Shown here one piece after another: positions 23,532 through 32,482 of a DNA stretch of 64,000 nt (positions are counted from its first letter, which is position 1; the number at the start of each line of letters is the position of its first letter). This DNA is from Dechloromonas sp. Dech2017 (GTDB taxonomy: Bacteria > Pseudomonadota > Gammaproteobacteria > Burkholderiales > Rhodocyclaceae). The stretch spans positions 1 to 64,000 of the forward strand of contig SSXW01000007.1 in assembly GCA_009469585.1 (NCBI GenBank). Reading direction: 5' to 3'. Under the pieces are notes generated by a model. It ran no database searches. It saw nothing but the letters and a program-made list of their open reading frames with translations, and was not told the DNA's origin. A program made the translations under genes and the position numbers.

Positions 23532-24902
23532 ATGACGCTACCTGTTTACGTCCAGGGCGCCTGGTTCGCTGGCGCCCTGCTCTTCATCTTCGGCTTGAAG
23601 GGCATGAGCTCGCCGGCCAGTGCCCGCAAGGGCATCGTCATCGCCGGCTACGGCATGCTGATCGCCATCGCCGGCACCTTCCTCGTTCCCGGCCTGAAGA
23701 ACATCGCCCTGATGGTCGCCGCCCTCGCACTTGGCGGGGCCGCTGCCTGGATCTCCGGCAAGAAGGTCAAGATGACCGACATGCCGCAGATGGTCGCCAT
23801 CTACAACGGCATGGGCGGCGGCGCGGCGGCGGCGATTGCCGCCATCGAGTTCGCCAAGGGCGACGCCCACAGCACGGTGACGACCATTCTCGCCGTGCTC
23901 GGCGCGCTGATCGGCGCCGTCTCCTTCACCGGCTCGTGCGTCGCCTGGGCCAAGCTGCAGGGCGTGCTGAAGAGGGCCATCCGGCTGCCGGCGCAGAACG
24001 CGGTCAACGTGCTACTCGCCGCCAACGCCGTCGGCCTGGGCATCGCCATGGTGTTGATGGCGCCGGCCCAGCCCGAGCTGATCGTCTTCTTCTTCGCCGT
24101 GTCGCTGATCCTCGGCCTGATCGTCACGCTACCCATCGGGGGCGCCGACATGCCGGTGGTCATTTCGCTGTTCAACGCCTTCACCGGCCTGGCCGTCGGC
24201 TTCGAGGGCTATGTGCTCGGCAACCCGGCGCTGATCATCGCCGGCATCGTCGTCGGCGCGGCCGGTACGCTGCTCACCCAGCTGATGGCCAAGGCGATGA
24301 ACCGGCCGCTGTCCAACATCCTGTTCACCCCGATGGTCGCCTCCGGCCCCGGCGAGGCGATCAGCGGCTCGATGAAGGAAGTCGGCGCCATCGACGCGGC
24401 GGCGATGATGCGCTACGCCTCCAAGGTGATCATCGTGCCCGGCTACGGCATGGCTGTCGCCCACGCCCAGCACAAGGTGTGGGAGATGACCTCCATCCTG
24501 GAAGAAGCCGGGGTCGAAGTGAAGTTCGCCATCCACCCGGTGGCCGGGCGCATGCCGGGCCACATGAACGTGCTGCTGGCCGAGGCCGGCGTGCCCTACG
24601 ACAAGATCTTCGACCTCGAGGAAATCAACGGCGAGTTCGGCCAGGCTGACGTGGCGCTGATCATCGGCGCCAACGACGTGGTCAACCCGAGCGCGCGCAC
24701 CGACAAGGCGAGCCCGATCTACGGCATGCCCATCCTCAACGCCGACCAGGCGCAGAACGTCATCGTCATCAAGCGCGGCAAGGGGACGGGGTATTCCGGC
24801 GTCGAGAACGCGCTGTTCTATACCGACAATTGCCGCATGCTGTACGGCGATGCCCAGCCGATGGCCGGGGAAATCATCCAGCACCTGAAGGCGATGGGCT
24901 GA
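23532..24902 (+). CDS. pntB: NAD(P) transhydrogenase subunit beta
   Basis: 456 residues. The N-terminal half has eight or nine membrane helices, and the C-terminal half is the NADP(H)-binding domain III with VIIVPGYGMAVAHAQHKVWE (GYGMAVAQAQ-type fingerprint) and ALIIGANDVVNPSARTDKAS. It is the third gene of the pntAA-pntAB-pntB operon. The complex sits in the inner membrane and supplies NADPH, alongside the two NADP-linked isocitrate dehydrogenases a few kb away. Confidence 0.95.
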   Translation: MTLPVYVQGAWFAGALLFIFGLKGMSSPASARKGIVIAGYGMLIAIAGTFLVPGLKNIALMVAALALGGAAAWISGKKVKMTDMPQMVAIYNGMGGGAAAAIAAIEFAKGDAHSTVTTILAVLGALIGAVSFTGSCVAWAKLQGVLKRAIRLPAQNAVNVLLAANAVGLGIAMVLMAPAQPELIVFFFAVSLILGLIVTLPIGGADMPVVISLFNAFTGLAVGFEGYVLGNPALIIAGIVVGAAGTLLTQLMAKAMNRPLSNILFTPMVASGPGEAISGSMKEVGAIDAAAMMRYASKVIIVPGYGMAVAHAQHKVWEMTSILEEAGVEVKFAIHPVAGRMPGHMNVLLAEAGVPYDKIFDLEEINGEFGQADVALIIGANDVVNPSARTDKASPIYGMPILNADQAQNVIVIKRGKGTGYSGVENALFYTDNCRMLYGDAQPMAGEIIQHLKAMG

Positions 24903-24981
24903 TGCGCTGAACCCGTTCGCCCCGTCGACCGGCCAGAAACAGTAGAATCATGGGTTATCGCGCCTGCGGAATAAAAACGAC

Positions 24982-26205
24982 ATGCAAAGAATCGATGACC
25001 TGCTGATCTGGCTGGCCGCTGCCACCAGCCTCGGCGTGTGGCTGTGGACGCTGGCGGTGGGGCCGGTTTCGCCCCACCTTTTCCTGCTCGTCGGCCTGAT
25101 CGTGCTGGCCGCGACCACCGCCTCGCTGCGCGAACGGCGGCTCTGGAAAGCCCGGCAGCAGGAGCAGCTGCGCGAATTGCAGGAGGCCATGGCCGAATAC
25201 CAGGTGCTGTCGGACGAGGCCATGGCCCATGCCGAGTTGCAGTTCTCGTCGCTCGAAGCTGAAATGCGCGACGCCCAGGAGATCATCCGCAGCTCGGTCA
25301 GCCGGCTTTCCGGCAGCCTGACCGGCCTCGAGTCGCAATCCTCCAGCCAGCGCCAGGTGCTGCATTCGCTGATCGAGGAAATGCTGCAGATGACCGACGC
25401 CGACGACAGCCGCAGCCAGGAGCAGGTCAGCCTGCAGCGCTTCTTCGACGAAACCAATTTCCTGATCGCCGAGTTCGTCGCCAAGATGGGCCAGCTGCAG
25501 TCGACCAGCCACGGCATCGCCAGGAGCTTCGAGGAAATGCAGGAAAAGGCCTCGCACATCACCCGCTCGCTCAACGACATCGCCGGCATCACCAAGCAGA
25601 CCGACCTGCTTGCCCTCAACGCCGCCATCGAGGCGGCCCGGGCCGGCGATGCCGGGCGCGGCTTCGCCGTCGTCGCCGACGAGGTGCGCACCCTGGCCGG
25701 GCGGACCAGCGAATTCAACGTCGACATCCGCAACGGGCTCGACGAAATCCTCCAGTCGCTGGCTGCCGTCGGCCAGCGCATCAACGACGCGGCCAGCATC
25801 GACATGAGCATCGCCGAGAAGTCGCAGGCCGTCCTCAAGGATCTCGGCAACGAACTGCTCGAACTGACCGCCAAGGCCCGCCAGCACTCCGAGCGCATCA
25901 CCGCCGTCACCGAGCAGATGCACGGCCTGACCCAGGACAGCGTGGTCGCCATCCAGTTCGAGGACATCGTCACCCAGATGATGTCGCGCATCAGCCAGCG
26001 CACGACCAACGTCGGCGACTACATGCACGCCTTCCTGGCCCTCCAGCACGACAAGGAAGCCAACGGCCTGCAGCGCTTCCGCACGCGTAGCGAGAAACTC
26101 GTCCAGCTGCTGGTCAGTTCGCACACGCGCAGCGACGCGATCAAGGCCAGCGCGGCCGTCGCCCACGCCAAGGCGCGCACCAACGGCGAAGTCGAGCTGT
26201 TCTAG
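24982..26205 (+). CDS. methyl-accepting chemotaxis protein without sensor domain
   Basis: 407 residues. Two hydrophobic stretches close together (about 10-26 and 30-46) leave no periplasmic sensor domain. Residues about 75-345 form the coiled-coil signalling region, with the hairpin tip [18 protein letters not shown] at about 204-221 followed by [18 protein letters not shown]. The short reach suggests an input from within the membrane or cytoplasm. No che genes are adjacent. Confidence 0.88.
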   Translation: MQRIDDLLIWLAAATSLGVWLWTLAVGPVSPHLFLLVGLIVLAATTASLRERRLWKARQQEQLRELQEAMAEYQVLSDEAMAHAELQFSSLEAEMRDAQEIIRSSVSRLSGSLTGLESQSSSQRQVLHSLIEEMLQMTDADDSRSQEQVSLQRFFDETNFLIAEFVAKMGQLQSTSHGIARSFEEMQEKASHITRSLNDIAGITKQTDLLALNAAIEAARAGDAGRGFAVVADEVRTLAGRTSEFNVDIRNGLDEILQSLAAVGQRINDAASIDMSIAEKSQAVLKDLGNELLELTAKARQHSERITAVTEQMHGLTQDSVVAIQFEDIVTQMMSRISQRTTNVGDYMHAFLALQHDKEANGLQRFRTRSEKLVQLLVSSHTRSDAIKASAAVAHAKARTNGEVELF

Positions 26206-26220
26206 GGCGCCGCCAAGCGC

Positions 26221-26250
26221 CACGGTCAACCGGAAAAAGGGGCAAAAATC
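26221..26250 (+). repeat. GGTCGAC/A-tract repeat, copy 9, overlapping the yeeE-type RBS
   Basis: CACGGTCAAC, CGG, AAAAA, GGGGC, then AAAAATC. It ends directly at the ATG of the next gene. Its AAGGGG is the only Shine-Dalgarno-like sequence for that gene. Confidence 0.75.
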
Positions 26251-27330
26251 ATGGATCTGAGCAGCCTGATGGAAACCCTCGGTGAAAAGGCCACCATTAC
26301 CCTGGCCGGCCTGTGCATCGGCGTCCTCTTCGGCTTTTTCGCCCAGCGCTCGCGCTTCTGCCTGCGCGCCGCCGTCGTCGAATTCTGGAACCGCGACGGC
26401 AGCGGCAAGCTGGCCATCTGGCTGTTCGCCTTCGCCAGCGCCATCGTCGCCACCCAGCTGTCGATCATCGCCGGCTGGCTCGACGTCTCGCAGGCCCGCC
26501 AGCTCGCTGCCCAGGGCAGCCTGTCCGGCGCCCTGATCGGCGGCCTGCTGTTCGGCATCGGCATGGTGCTGGCCCGCGGCTGCTCGTCGCGCATGCTGGT
26601 GCTCGCCGCCAACGGCAACCTGCGCGCCCTGCTCACCGGGCTGATCTTCGCCGTCACCGCCCAGGCCTCGCTGAGCGGCGTGCTGTCGCCGCTGCGCACC
26701 GCCCTCTCCGGCTGGTGGACCATCTCCGGCGGCGCCTCGCGCGACCTGCTCGCCCTGCTCCACATGGGTAACGCCGGCGGCCTCGTCTTCGGCCTGGTGT
26801 GGCTCGCCGCCGCCATCCACTTCGCCCGCCAGGCCAGGCTCGGCCGGGCCGCCTGCCTGGCCGGCGCCGGCGCCGGGCTGACCGTCGCCCTGGCCTGGCT
26901 GGCCACCTACCGGATCGGCGCCAATGCCTTCGAGATCATCCCGGTGCACAGCCTCAGCTTCACCGGCCCCTCGGCCAATGTGCTGATGCTCGTCCTGTCG
27001 CCCCCCGGCCAGCCGTGGGACTTCGACATCGGCCTGGTTCCCGGCGTCGTCCTCGGCTCCTTCCTCGCCGCGCTGTGGCGCAAGGAACTCAAGCTCGAAG
27101 GCTTCAAGGACGGCCACAGCATGCGCCGCTACATCGCCGGCGCCGTCTGCATGGGCTTCGGCGGCATGCTGGCCGGCGGCTGCGCGGTCGGCGCCGGCGT
27201 CTCCGGCGCCGCCGTCTTCGCCCTCACCGCCTGGATCGCCCTGATCGGCATGTGGCTGGGCGCGGGGATCGCCGACCGTCTTGTCGACCGCGTCAAAGAC
27301 ATCGAAACGCCGCCGGGGCTGCCTGCCTGA
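26251..27330 (+). CDS. YeeE/YedE-family sulfur transport membrane protein
   Basis: 359 residues with about ten hydrophobic helices. The repeated cysteine motifs of the family are visible: FGFFAQRSRFCLRAAVVEFW (about 28-47), LFGIGMVLARGCSSRMLVLA (about 97-116) and CMGFGGMLAGGCAVGAGVSG in the C-terminal half. Family members import thiosulfate or related sulfur compounds through conserved Cys residues. A role in supplying or scavenging sulfur fits the Sox genes 12 kb downstream, but this is inference. A hairpin (27349-27366) follows its stop. Confidence 0.88.
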   Translation: MDLSSLMETLGEKATITLAGLCIGVLFGFFAQRSRFCLRAAVVEFWNRDGSGKLAIWLFAFASAIVATQLSIIAGWLDVSQARQLAAQGSLSGALIGGLLFGIGMVLARGCSSRMLVLAANGNLRALLTGLIFAVTAQASLSGVLSPLRTALSGWWTISGGASRDLLALLHMGNAGGLVFGLVWLAAAIHFARQARLGRAACLAGAGAGLTVALAWLATYRIGANAFEIIPVHSLSFTGPSANVLMLVLSPPGQPWDFDIGLVPGVVLGSFLAALWRKELKLEGFKDGHSMRRYIAGAVCMGFGGMLAGGCAVGAGVSGAAVFALTAWIALIGMWLGAGIADRLVDRVKDIETPPGLPA

Positions 27331-27669
27331 GTTGCCCTTTCAGGCCGAGGCCGGCCACAGCCGGCCCTTCGCGCCATCCTCGATGCCGACCACGAGATGG
27401 CCGCCCTGCTCTGAAACCAGCCGGATGGGCGATGCGAACAATTCGGCCAAAACCGACCTTGGACCTCTGGCTAGAATCAGGCGGCAATATGCTGCTTACC
27501 CGCCATTCAAGGGGGAGGCATATTGGCGTGATCGATGTGCTGGCCAGCGCCATCGACAGCAAATTACCGAACTGATGATTACTCAATCGAAACCAGATGA
27601 CGGCCGGTCAGCGGTGCGAGCAAGTAACGCTGACCGGACCGCCTGCCTGCGATGGCCAATCACCATCTG
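27331..27669. other. 339-bp gap, no confident gene
   Basis: Contains a GGCCGGC-CACA-GCCGGCC hairpin (27349-27366) without a T-run. On the minus strand, about 27344-27450, there is a short open stretch whose translation (SPIRLVSEQGGHLVVGIEDG and a few more residues) reads like the end of a protein, but it has no standard start. A partial match to the right half of the dispersed motif (CGGCCAAAACCGA) lies near 27444. Confidence 0.4.
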
Positions 27670-28659
27670 TCAGCGATTGACGTCGACGATCACGCGGCCG
27701 CGAATTTCACCGTTGATGAGCTTCGCAGCTGTCGGAATGGCGTCAGCGAGCGAAATCTCTGTGCTGATCATCTCGAGCTTGGAAACATCGAGATCGATAC
27801 CCAGGCGACGCCAAGCCTCAAGGCGATCCGGGCGCGGACACATCACGCTGTCGATACCGGCCAGCGTCACGCCACGCAAGATGAACGGCGCCACCGTCGC
27901 CGGGAAATCCATCCCGCCGGCCAGCCCGCATGCCGTCACCACGCCGCGATACTTTGCGGTGGCGCAGATGTTTGCCAGGGTGTGGCTGCCGACGACATCG
28001 ACAGCACCTGCCCAACGTTCCTTGCCCAGCGGCTTGCCCGGCGACGAGAAGTCCGCACGATTGAGCACTTCACTGGCGCCCAGCCGTTTGAGGTAATCGG
28101 CTTCTTCGCTCCGTCCGCTGATCGCCACCACCGTAAACCCGAGCTTCGCCAGGACTGCGGTTGCCACGCTGCCAACGCCACCGGCTGCACCAGAAACGAC
28201 GATTTCTCCGTGCTCCGGCTTCACTCCGTGGCGCTCGAGCGCCAGTACGCACAGCATGGCGGTGTAGCCGGCGGTGCCGATCGCCATGGCCTGCAGCGGG
28301 GAGAACTGCTTGGGCAGCGGCACCAGCCAGTCGCCCTTGAGCCGTGCCTTCTGGGCGAGCCCGCCCCAGTGTCCTTCGCCGACGCCCCAGCCGTTGAGCA
28401 AAACGCTGTCGCCCGGCTGGTATTCGGCATGGGTGCTCGATTCAACGGTGCCGACCAGATCGATGCCCGGCACCATCGGGAAGCGCCGAACCACCGGCCC
28501 CTTGCCGGCAATGGCCAGACCGTCCTTGTAGTTTAGGGTCGAGTGACTGACGCGGACGGTGACGTCGCCCTCGGGCAACTGCACATCGTCAATGTCCCGG
28601 AGGTTGGCGCGATAGCCGGCGTCATCCTTCTCAATCAGAATGCCTTTGAACATGTTCAT
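27670..28659 (-). CDS. acuI: acrylyl-CoA reductase (AcuI/YhdH family)
   Basis: 329 residues of the medium-chain dehydrogenase/reductase superfamily. The N-terminal GroES-like part has [20 protein letters not shown] and [10 protein letters not shown]. The Rossmann motif is [20 protein letters not shown] (about 151-170). There is no zinc-binding cysteine set, as expected for quinone-reductase-like AcuI/YhdH enzymes that reduce acryloyl-CoA to propionyl-CoA with NADPH. A good AGGAG precedes ATG. An AcuR-type operator sits between it and the regulator gene, which supports the AcuI assignment over a generic YhdH. Confidence 0.88.
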   Translation of the reverse strand: MNMFKGILIEKDDAGYRANLRDIDDVQLPEGDVTVRVSHSTLNYKDGLAIAGKGPVVRRFPMVPGIDLVGTVESSTHAEYQPGDSVLLNGWGVGEGHWGGLAQKARLKGDWLVPLPKQFSPLQAMAIGTAGYTAMLCVLALERHGVKPEHGEIVVSGAAGGVGSVATAVLAKLGFTVVAISGRSEEADYLKRLGASEVLNRADFSSPGKPLGKERWAGAVDVVGSHTLANICATAKYRGVVTACGLAGGMDFPATVAPFILRGVTLAGIDSVMCPRPDRLEAWRRLGIDLDVSKLEMISTEISLADAIPTAAKLINGEIRGRVIVDVNR

Positions 28660-28672
28660 CTCCTTTACAATT

Positions 28673-28687
28673 TAGACCGATCGTCTA
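28673..28687. promoter_or_regulatory. AcuR-type operator 1, upstream of acuI
   Basis: TAGACCGATCGTCTA, an imperfect palindrome 14 bases before the acuI start, in the 44-bp gap after the acuR stop. The same core recurs at 29353, before acuR. Confidence 0.7.
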
Positions 28688-28703
28688 TAAAACGTTAAAA
28701 AAA

Positions 28704-29342
28704 TTAGGCCCGCTGCAGCCCGGTGAAAAATCCACGTGCAAAGATATCGAGCGGCTTGGCACTCCGTTCGAGTTTGGCGCGCAAGACCGCACCTTCCCAG
28801 CCGATCCAGAAAAAGCTGGCTTGTTGCGTGCAATCCACCGCGGTAGGAATCTGGCCGAGTTGTTGCGCTGCTTCGAGACAACCTGCCAGGCGTCGCTCCC
28901 AGTCGTCAAACACGGCGTTAAGACGCTCTCTGAAGCTCTCCGGCAAGGCCGCCATCTCCTGACCGAGATTGCCGATCAAGCAGCCGCGGCAGAAATCGTG
29001 CCGCGCCATTCCGGCTTGTGCGTCGTCGACAAACGCCCTCAGGCGATCGAGCGGCGTCATTGATTCATCAACGAAGTGGCGTTCCAGCTTGCGGGCAAAG
29101 TAGCTCGCGTAACGATCAATCAGCGCCGCCCCAAAAGCTTCCTTGCTATCAAAGTAGTGATAGAAGGACCCCTTCGGTACGCCGACCCGCTTGAGCACTT
29201 CGTCAATGCCTGTCGCCGCAAACCCCTTTTCGGTGAGCACTTCCAGTCCGGCGCGAACCAGCAGCTCTCGCGTTTCGAGCGTGTGTTCCGGCCGCTTTGG
29301 GGGGCGGCCGCGTTTGCGGGGCTGGGAATGCTGTAGTTCCAT
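28704..29342 (-). CDS. acuR: TetR-family repressor AcuR
   Basis: 212 residues from ATG 29342; GTG at 29348 is an alternative. The N-terminus is very basic (KRGRPPKRPE), followed by the TetR helix-turn-helix with VLTEKGFAATGIDEVLKRVG and VPKGSFYHYFDSKEAFGAAL. The C-terminal domain carries DFCRGCLIGNLGQEMA, typical of the AcuR/YxaF-like branch. A promoter (TTGCAT, 18 bases, TAATAT) places its -10 directly before the ATG, so the transcript is probably leaderless. Operator 2 lies between -35 and -10, which supports autorepression. Confidence 0.88.
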   Translation of the reverse strand: MELQHSQPRKRGRPPKRPEHTLETRELLVRAGLEVLTEKGFAATGIDEVLKRVGVPKGSFYHYFDSKEAFGAALIDRYASYFARKLERHFVDESMTPLDRLRAFVDDAQAGMARHDFCRGCLIGNLGQEMAALPESFRERLNAVFDDWERRLAGCLEAAQQLGQIPTAVDCTQQASFFWIGWEGAVLRAKLERSAKPLDIFARGFFTGLQRA

Positions 29343-29348
29343 GCGCAC

Positions 29349-29378
29349 ATATTAGACCGATTGTCTCATTTAATGCAA
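29349..29378 (-). promoter_or_regulatory. acuR promoter with AcuR-type operator 2
   Basis: Minus strand: TTGCAT, 18 bases, TAATAT. The operator core TAGACCGATTGTCT (29353-29366) fills the spacer and overlaps the -10. It matches operator 1 in 13 of 14 bases. Confidence 0.65.
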
Positions 29379-29472
29379 GCATTACCTTGAGCGGCTATGG
29401 TGATCTGAACAAACTAAGGCTGTCGCTTACCCCTTGCCGTGAGTGTTGGTTGTGAGCGTTTGACCTACTCGC

Positions 29473-30234
29473 TCATCCGTTCATCGCATGCGACATGAAG
29501 GCCTGGTGCAGCCAGCGCGGCGTCGCCCAGGTCAGGATCACCAGGGCCTTGTTCGCCCACCCCGCCACGACGCTGATGCGTCCGGCCTGCAAGGCGCGGA
29601 TACCACTGCGCACGACGGGCGCCGGCTGCATCATCAACAGCTTCAATGCGGGCGTCAGCTTCTGCTGGGCGGCGGCGGCGAAGCCGGTATCCGACATGCC
29701 CGGACATAGCGTCGTCACGGTGACGCCATGGCGCTTGAGTTCGCGATGCAGCGCTTCACCCAGACGCAGCACGTAGGCCTTGGCGGCGGCGTAGACCGCG
29801 AAGTTCTGGACACCCTGGTATGCCAGCAGGCTGGCGACCAGCAGGATCTTCCCGCGTTTTCGCGCCCGCATGTCCTGGGCGAAGACATGGGTGACCGCAG
29901 TCAGGCTGGCCACATCGAGCTGCACCATGGCCAGGGTGGCGTCCAACGGGCGGTCCACGAACGGACCTTGCAACCCATGGCCGGCGTTGTTGATCAGGAT
30001 TTCGATGGTAACGCCGCGCTCGCGGAGGCGCCGATGCAATTGGGTGATCGCTTCAATATCGGAGAGATCGACCTGCTCGACCACGATTTCGATGCGATAT
30101 TGTCGGCGCAGCGTCTCGGCGAGTGCTTGCAGCCGGTCGAACCGGCGCGCCACGAGGACTAGCGAGTGGCCTTGTTCGGCATATTGGCGGGCAAATTCCT
30201 CGCCGAAGCCGCTCGATGCGCCCGTGATGAGCAC
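29473..30234 (-). CDS. short-chain dehydrogenase/reductase, N-terminus possibly frameshifted
   Basis: About 253 residues if GTG 30234 is the start. It has the SDR fingerprint: cofactor motif TGASSGFGEEFARQY, then NNAGHG, catalytic Ser in LLVASLLAYQG and YAAAKAYVLRLGEAL (Tyr-x-x-x-Lys). A natural-looking ATG with upstream RBS lies at 30257, but it reads into the gene one base out of frame. One extra A in the AAACAATATTC stretch would give MTTNKYSWVLITGASSG. So either GTG is used or a one-base deletion disrupts the N-terminus. It follows the efflux outer-membrane gene by 28 bases on the same strand. Substrate unknown. Confidence 0.75.
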   Translation of the reverse strand: MLITGASSGFGEEFARQYAEQGHSLVLVARRFDRLQALAETLRRQYRIEIVVEQVDLSDIEAITQLHRRLRERGVTIEILINNAGHGLQGPFVDRPLDATLAMVQLDVASLTAVTHVFAQDMRARKRGKILLVASLLAYQGVQNFAVYAAAKAYVLRLGEALHRELKRHGVTVTTLCPGMSDTGFAAAAQQKLTPALKLLMMQPAPVVRSGIRALQAGRISVVAGWANKALVILTWATPRWLHQAFMSHAMNG

Positions 30235-30262
30235 CCATGAATATTGTTTGTGGTCATTTTGC

Positions 30263-31753
30263 TTACCTCTGGTTGTTGGTGGAGAGTTTTCCGGCGAGAC
30301 GGTTGTCGTTTGCCGATGGTGTATCCCAGCCACCGCCCAAGGCCCGGAAGGAGGCGATGGCGGCACGCGCCGCCTCGGTTTGTGCCTGGGCCTTGGCATC
30401 GCGCGCCAGCAGCAGGTTGCCGTCGGCATCGAGCACCTCGATCAGGCTGACGACGCCGCTCTGGTAGGCGGCAAAGGAGTTCTCGCGCGCCTTGGCAAAC
30501 GACGACTCACCCCGGGTCAGGATACCGACCTGGGCCTCGCGTTTGACCAGGGCGGAGAAGGCGTTTTCGACATCCTCGGTCGCCCGCAATACGGCCAGCC
30601 GGTAGGCCGCCAGGGCTTCGGCCTCCTGGCCGCGCGCGGCAGCGATCTGCGCATCGACGCGGCCGAAGTCGAACAGGCGCCAGCGCAACCCGAGAACACC
30701 CTGGGCCTGGCTGGCGGCCTCGGTGAACAGGTTGCCGCTCGCTATCGCGGTGGCGCTGCCGAGCAACGCGCCGAGCGAGAACTTGGGGTAATACTCGGCG
30801 ACAGCCACGCCGATGCGTGCATTGGCGGCAGCCAGGCGCCGTTCGGCGGCAATGAGATCGGGCCGGCGGCGCAGCATCTCGGCCGGGGTGCCGGTCTCGG
30901 CCAGGGCCGGCGCGGCCGGTATAGGCTTCAGCGGCGCCAGTTCGGCGCGGTGGGTTCCCAGCTGCACGCCGAGCAGTACGTCGAGCGCGTTCATCGCCGA
31001 ATCGAGGCCGGCTTGGAGGACGGGGATCTGTGCCTCGGCCTGGGTCAGCGAGCCCTCGGCCTGGTTCTTCTGGAGTTCGGCGGCGATTCCCTTCTCGTAC
31101 TGGAGCTGGATCATGGCGAGCAAGCGGCGTCGGGTCTCCACCTGCTGTTGGGCAATCGCGAGGCGCGCCTGCAGGCCGCGGACCATGACGTACACGTCCG
31201 CGGTCTGCGCGGCGATGGCCAGCCGTGTCGCAGCAACCCCGGCTTCCGACGCCTCGTATTCGGCGCGGGCAGTCTCCCGCCCGCGCCGCAGACCGCCGAA
31301 TAGGTCGATCTCCCAACTCGCCCCGAGATTGGCCTCGTAAGTGCCACCCCAGCGATCGAAGCCGGGGGGGCTATTGAGCACCTGCCCGAGCGGGGTCTCA
31401 ACCGACAGGTAGCCTCGCCCGACGCTCGCACTCACGTTGCCCGCGGGCAGCAAGGCCGCATCGGCGTAGCGCAATACGGCACGCGATTGGGCGACACGCG
31501 CCGTCGCTTGGGCGATGTCCAGGTTCTGCTCGAGCGCCAGGGCGACATAGTGCGCGAGCAAGGCATCGTCGAAAGCGGCCCACCAGCGTTGCAGATCTGC
31601 CTTGCCTTGCACCGAACGTTGCTCGACGCCCTTCTGCCCGAGGAAGCTGGATGTCAGCTCGACCAAGGGCGGCCGGTAGTCGGGACCGACAGCGCAGCCC
31701 GACAAGATGCCGGCACTCAGAAACAGGGCGAGAGAGCGGGGATGGGTGAGCAT
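30263..31753 (-). CDS. RND efflux outer-membrane lipoprotein, NodT/OprM family
   Basis: 496 residues. Signal peptide with lipobox LSGC (acylated Cys at about residue 20), then CAVGPDYRPP, the standard start of the mature family. Two outer-membrane-efflux repeats follow, with long helices (ALEQNLDIAQATARVAQSRA; QKNQAEGSLTQAEAQIPVLQ) and AEYYPKFSLGALLGSA. It would form the TolC-like exit duct for the RND pump encoded divergently 0.8 kb away. A shared TetR operator in its promoter supports this pairing. Confidence 0.93.
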   Translation of the reverse strand: MLTHPRSLALFLSAGILSGCAVGPDYRPPLVELTSSFLGQKGVEQRSVQGKADLQRWWAAFDDALLAHYVALALEQNLDIAQATARVAQSRAVLRYADAALLPAGNVSASVGRGYLSVETPLGQVLNSPPGFDRWGGTYEANLGASWEIDLFGGLRRGRETARAEYEASEAGVAATRLAIAAQTADVYVMVRGLQARLAIAQQQVETRRRLLAMIQLQYEKGIAAELQKNQAEGSLTQAEAQIPVLQAGLDSAMNALDVLLGVQLGTHRAELAPLKPIPAAPALAETGTPAEMLRRRPDLIAAERRLAAANARIGVAVAEYYPKFSLGALLGSATAIASGNLFTEAASQAQGVLGLRWRLFDFGRVDAQIAAARGQEAEALAAYRLAVLRATEDVENAFSALVKREAQVGILTRGESSFAKARENSFAAYQSGVVSLIEVLDADGNLLLARDAKAQAQTEAARAAIASFRALGGGWDTPSANDNRLAGKLSTNNQR

Positions 31754-31782
31754 GGGAGTCCTTCGGGGGTTGGTTTGTTGTG

Positions 31783-31838
31783 GTGACTATAACCTAAATT
31801 GGTCACTGGTTGTCAACCGGTGGCAAACGCGGTATTGT
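31783..31838. promoter_or_regulatory. divergent promoters with TetR operator A (outer-membrane factor / TetR gene)
   Basis: The operator has GTGAC (31783-31787) and GTCAC (31802-31806) ends, 24 bp overall. Toward the outer-membrane gene: TTGACA (complement of 31811-31816), 18 bases, TTATAG, with the operator across spacer and -10. Toward the tetR gene: TTGTCA (31810-31815), 17 bases, TATTGT (31833-31838). The two -35 boxes overlap. An identical layout of operator ends occurs at 32483. Confidence 0.65.
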
Positions 31839-31845
31839 TTTTCCC

Positions 31846-32463
31846 ATGAGCGAAATCGAATCTTCCACCCCACAGGCCCGCGGCCCCGTCGACCACAGCG
31901 TTCGTGATCAGATCGTCGAGGCGGCCGAGGCGCACTTCAGCCACTACGGCTACGACAAGACCACGGTCTCCGACCTGGCCAAGGCGATCGGCTTTTCCAA
32001 GGCTTATATCTACAAGTTCTTCGATTCCAAGCAGGCAATCGGCGAAGCCATCTGCAGCAAGACCTTGAGCACCATCGTCGCGGCAGTCGAAGAAGCTGTG
32101 GCCGGCGCAACCACCCCGACGGAAAAATTCCGCCGACTATTCAAGACCCTGGCGGCGACAGGCGTCAGTCTGTTCTTCAATGAACGCAAGCTGTATGACA
32201 TTGCCGCGCATTCCGCCGGCGAGGGCTGGCCGTCCGCCCAGGCCTACTGCGAGCGCATCCGGGGGATTCTGACGGAGGTGATCCGCGAGGGGCGGGAAGC
32301 CGGCGAATTCGAACGGAAGACGCCGCTGGACGAGACGGTGCATGCCATCGATCTCGTCATGCAGCCCTATGTCAATCCGCTCCTGCTCCAGTACAACCTC
32401 GACCGCGTCGAGGAGGCGCCCACGCAGCTTTCGAATCTGGTGCTGCGTAGCCTGGCACCCTAG
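31846..32463 (+). CDS. TetR-family repressor of the RND efflux genes
   Basis: 205 residues from ATG 31846, 8 bases after its -10, so it is probably read from a leaderless mRNA. No Shine-Dalgarno is visible. The helix-turn-helix is IVEAAEAHFSHYGYDKTTVS and LAKAIGFSKAYIYKFFDSKQ. The C-terminal ligand domain covers about 75-205. It lies between the outer-membrane factor gene and the pump operon, each with a 24-bp GTGAC...GTCAC operator, so local repression of both is likely. The inducer is unknown. Confidence 0.88.
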   Translation: MSEIESSTPQARGPVDHSVRDQIVEAAEAHFSHYGYDKTTVSDLAKAIGFSKAYIYKFFDSKQAIGEAICSKTLSTIVAAVEEAVAGATTPTEKFRRLFKTLAATGVSLFFNERKLYDIAAHSAGEGWPSAQAYCERIRGILTEVIREGREAGEFERKTPLDETVHAIDLVMQPYVNPLLLQYNLDRVEEAPTQLSNLVLRSLAP

Positions 32464-32482
32464 AACGCTGCCTGGGCAACAA

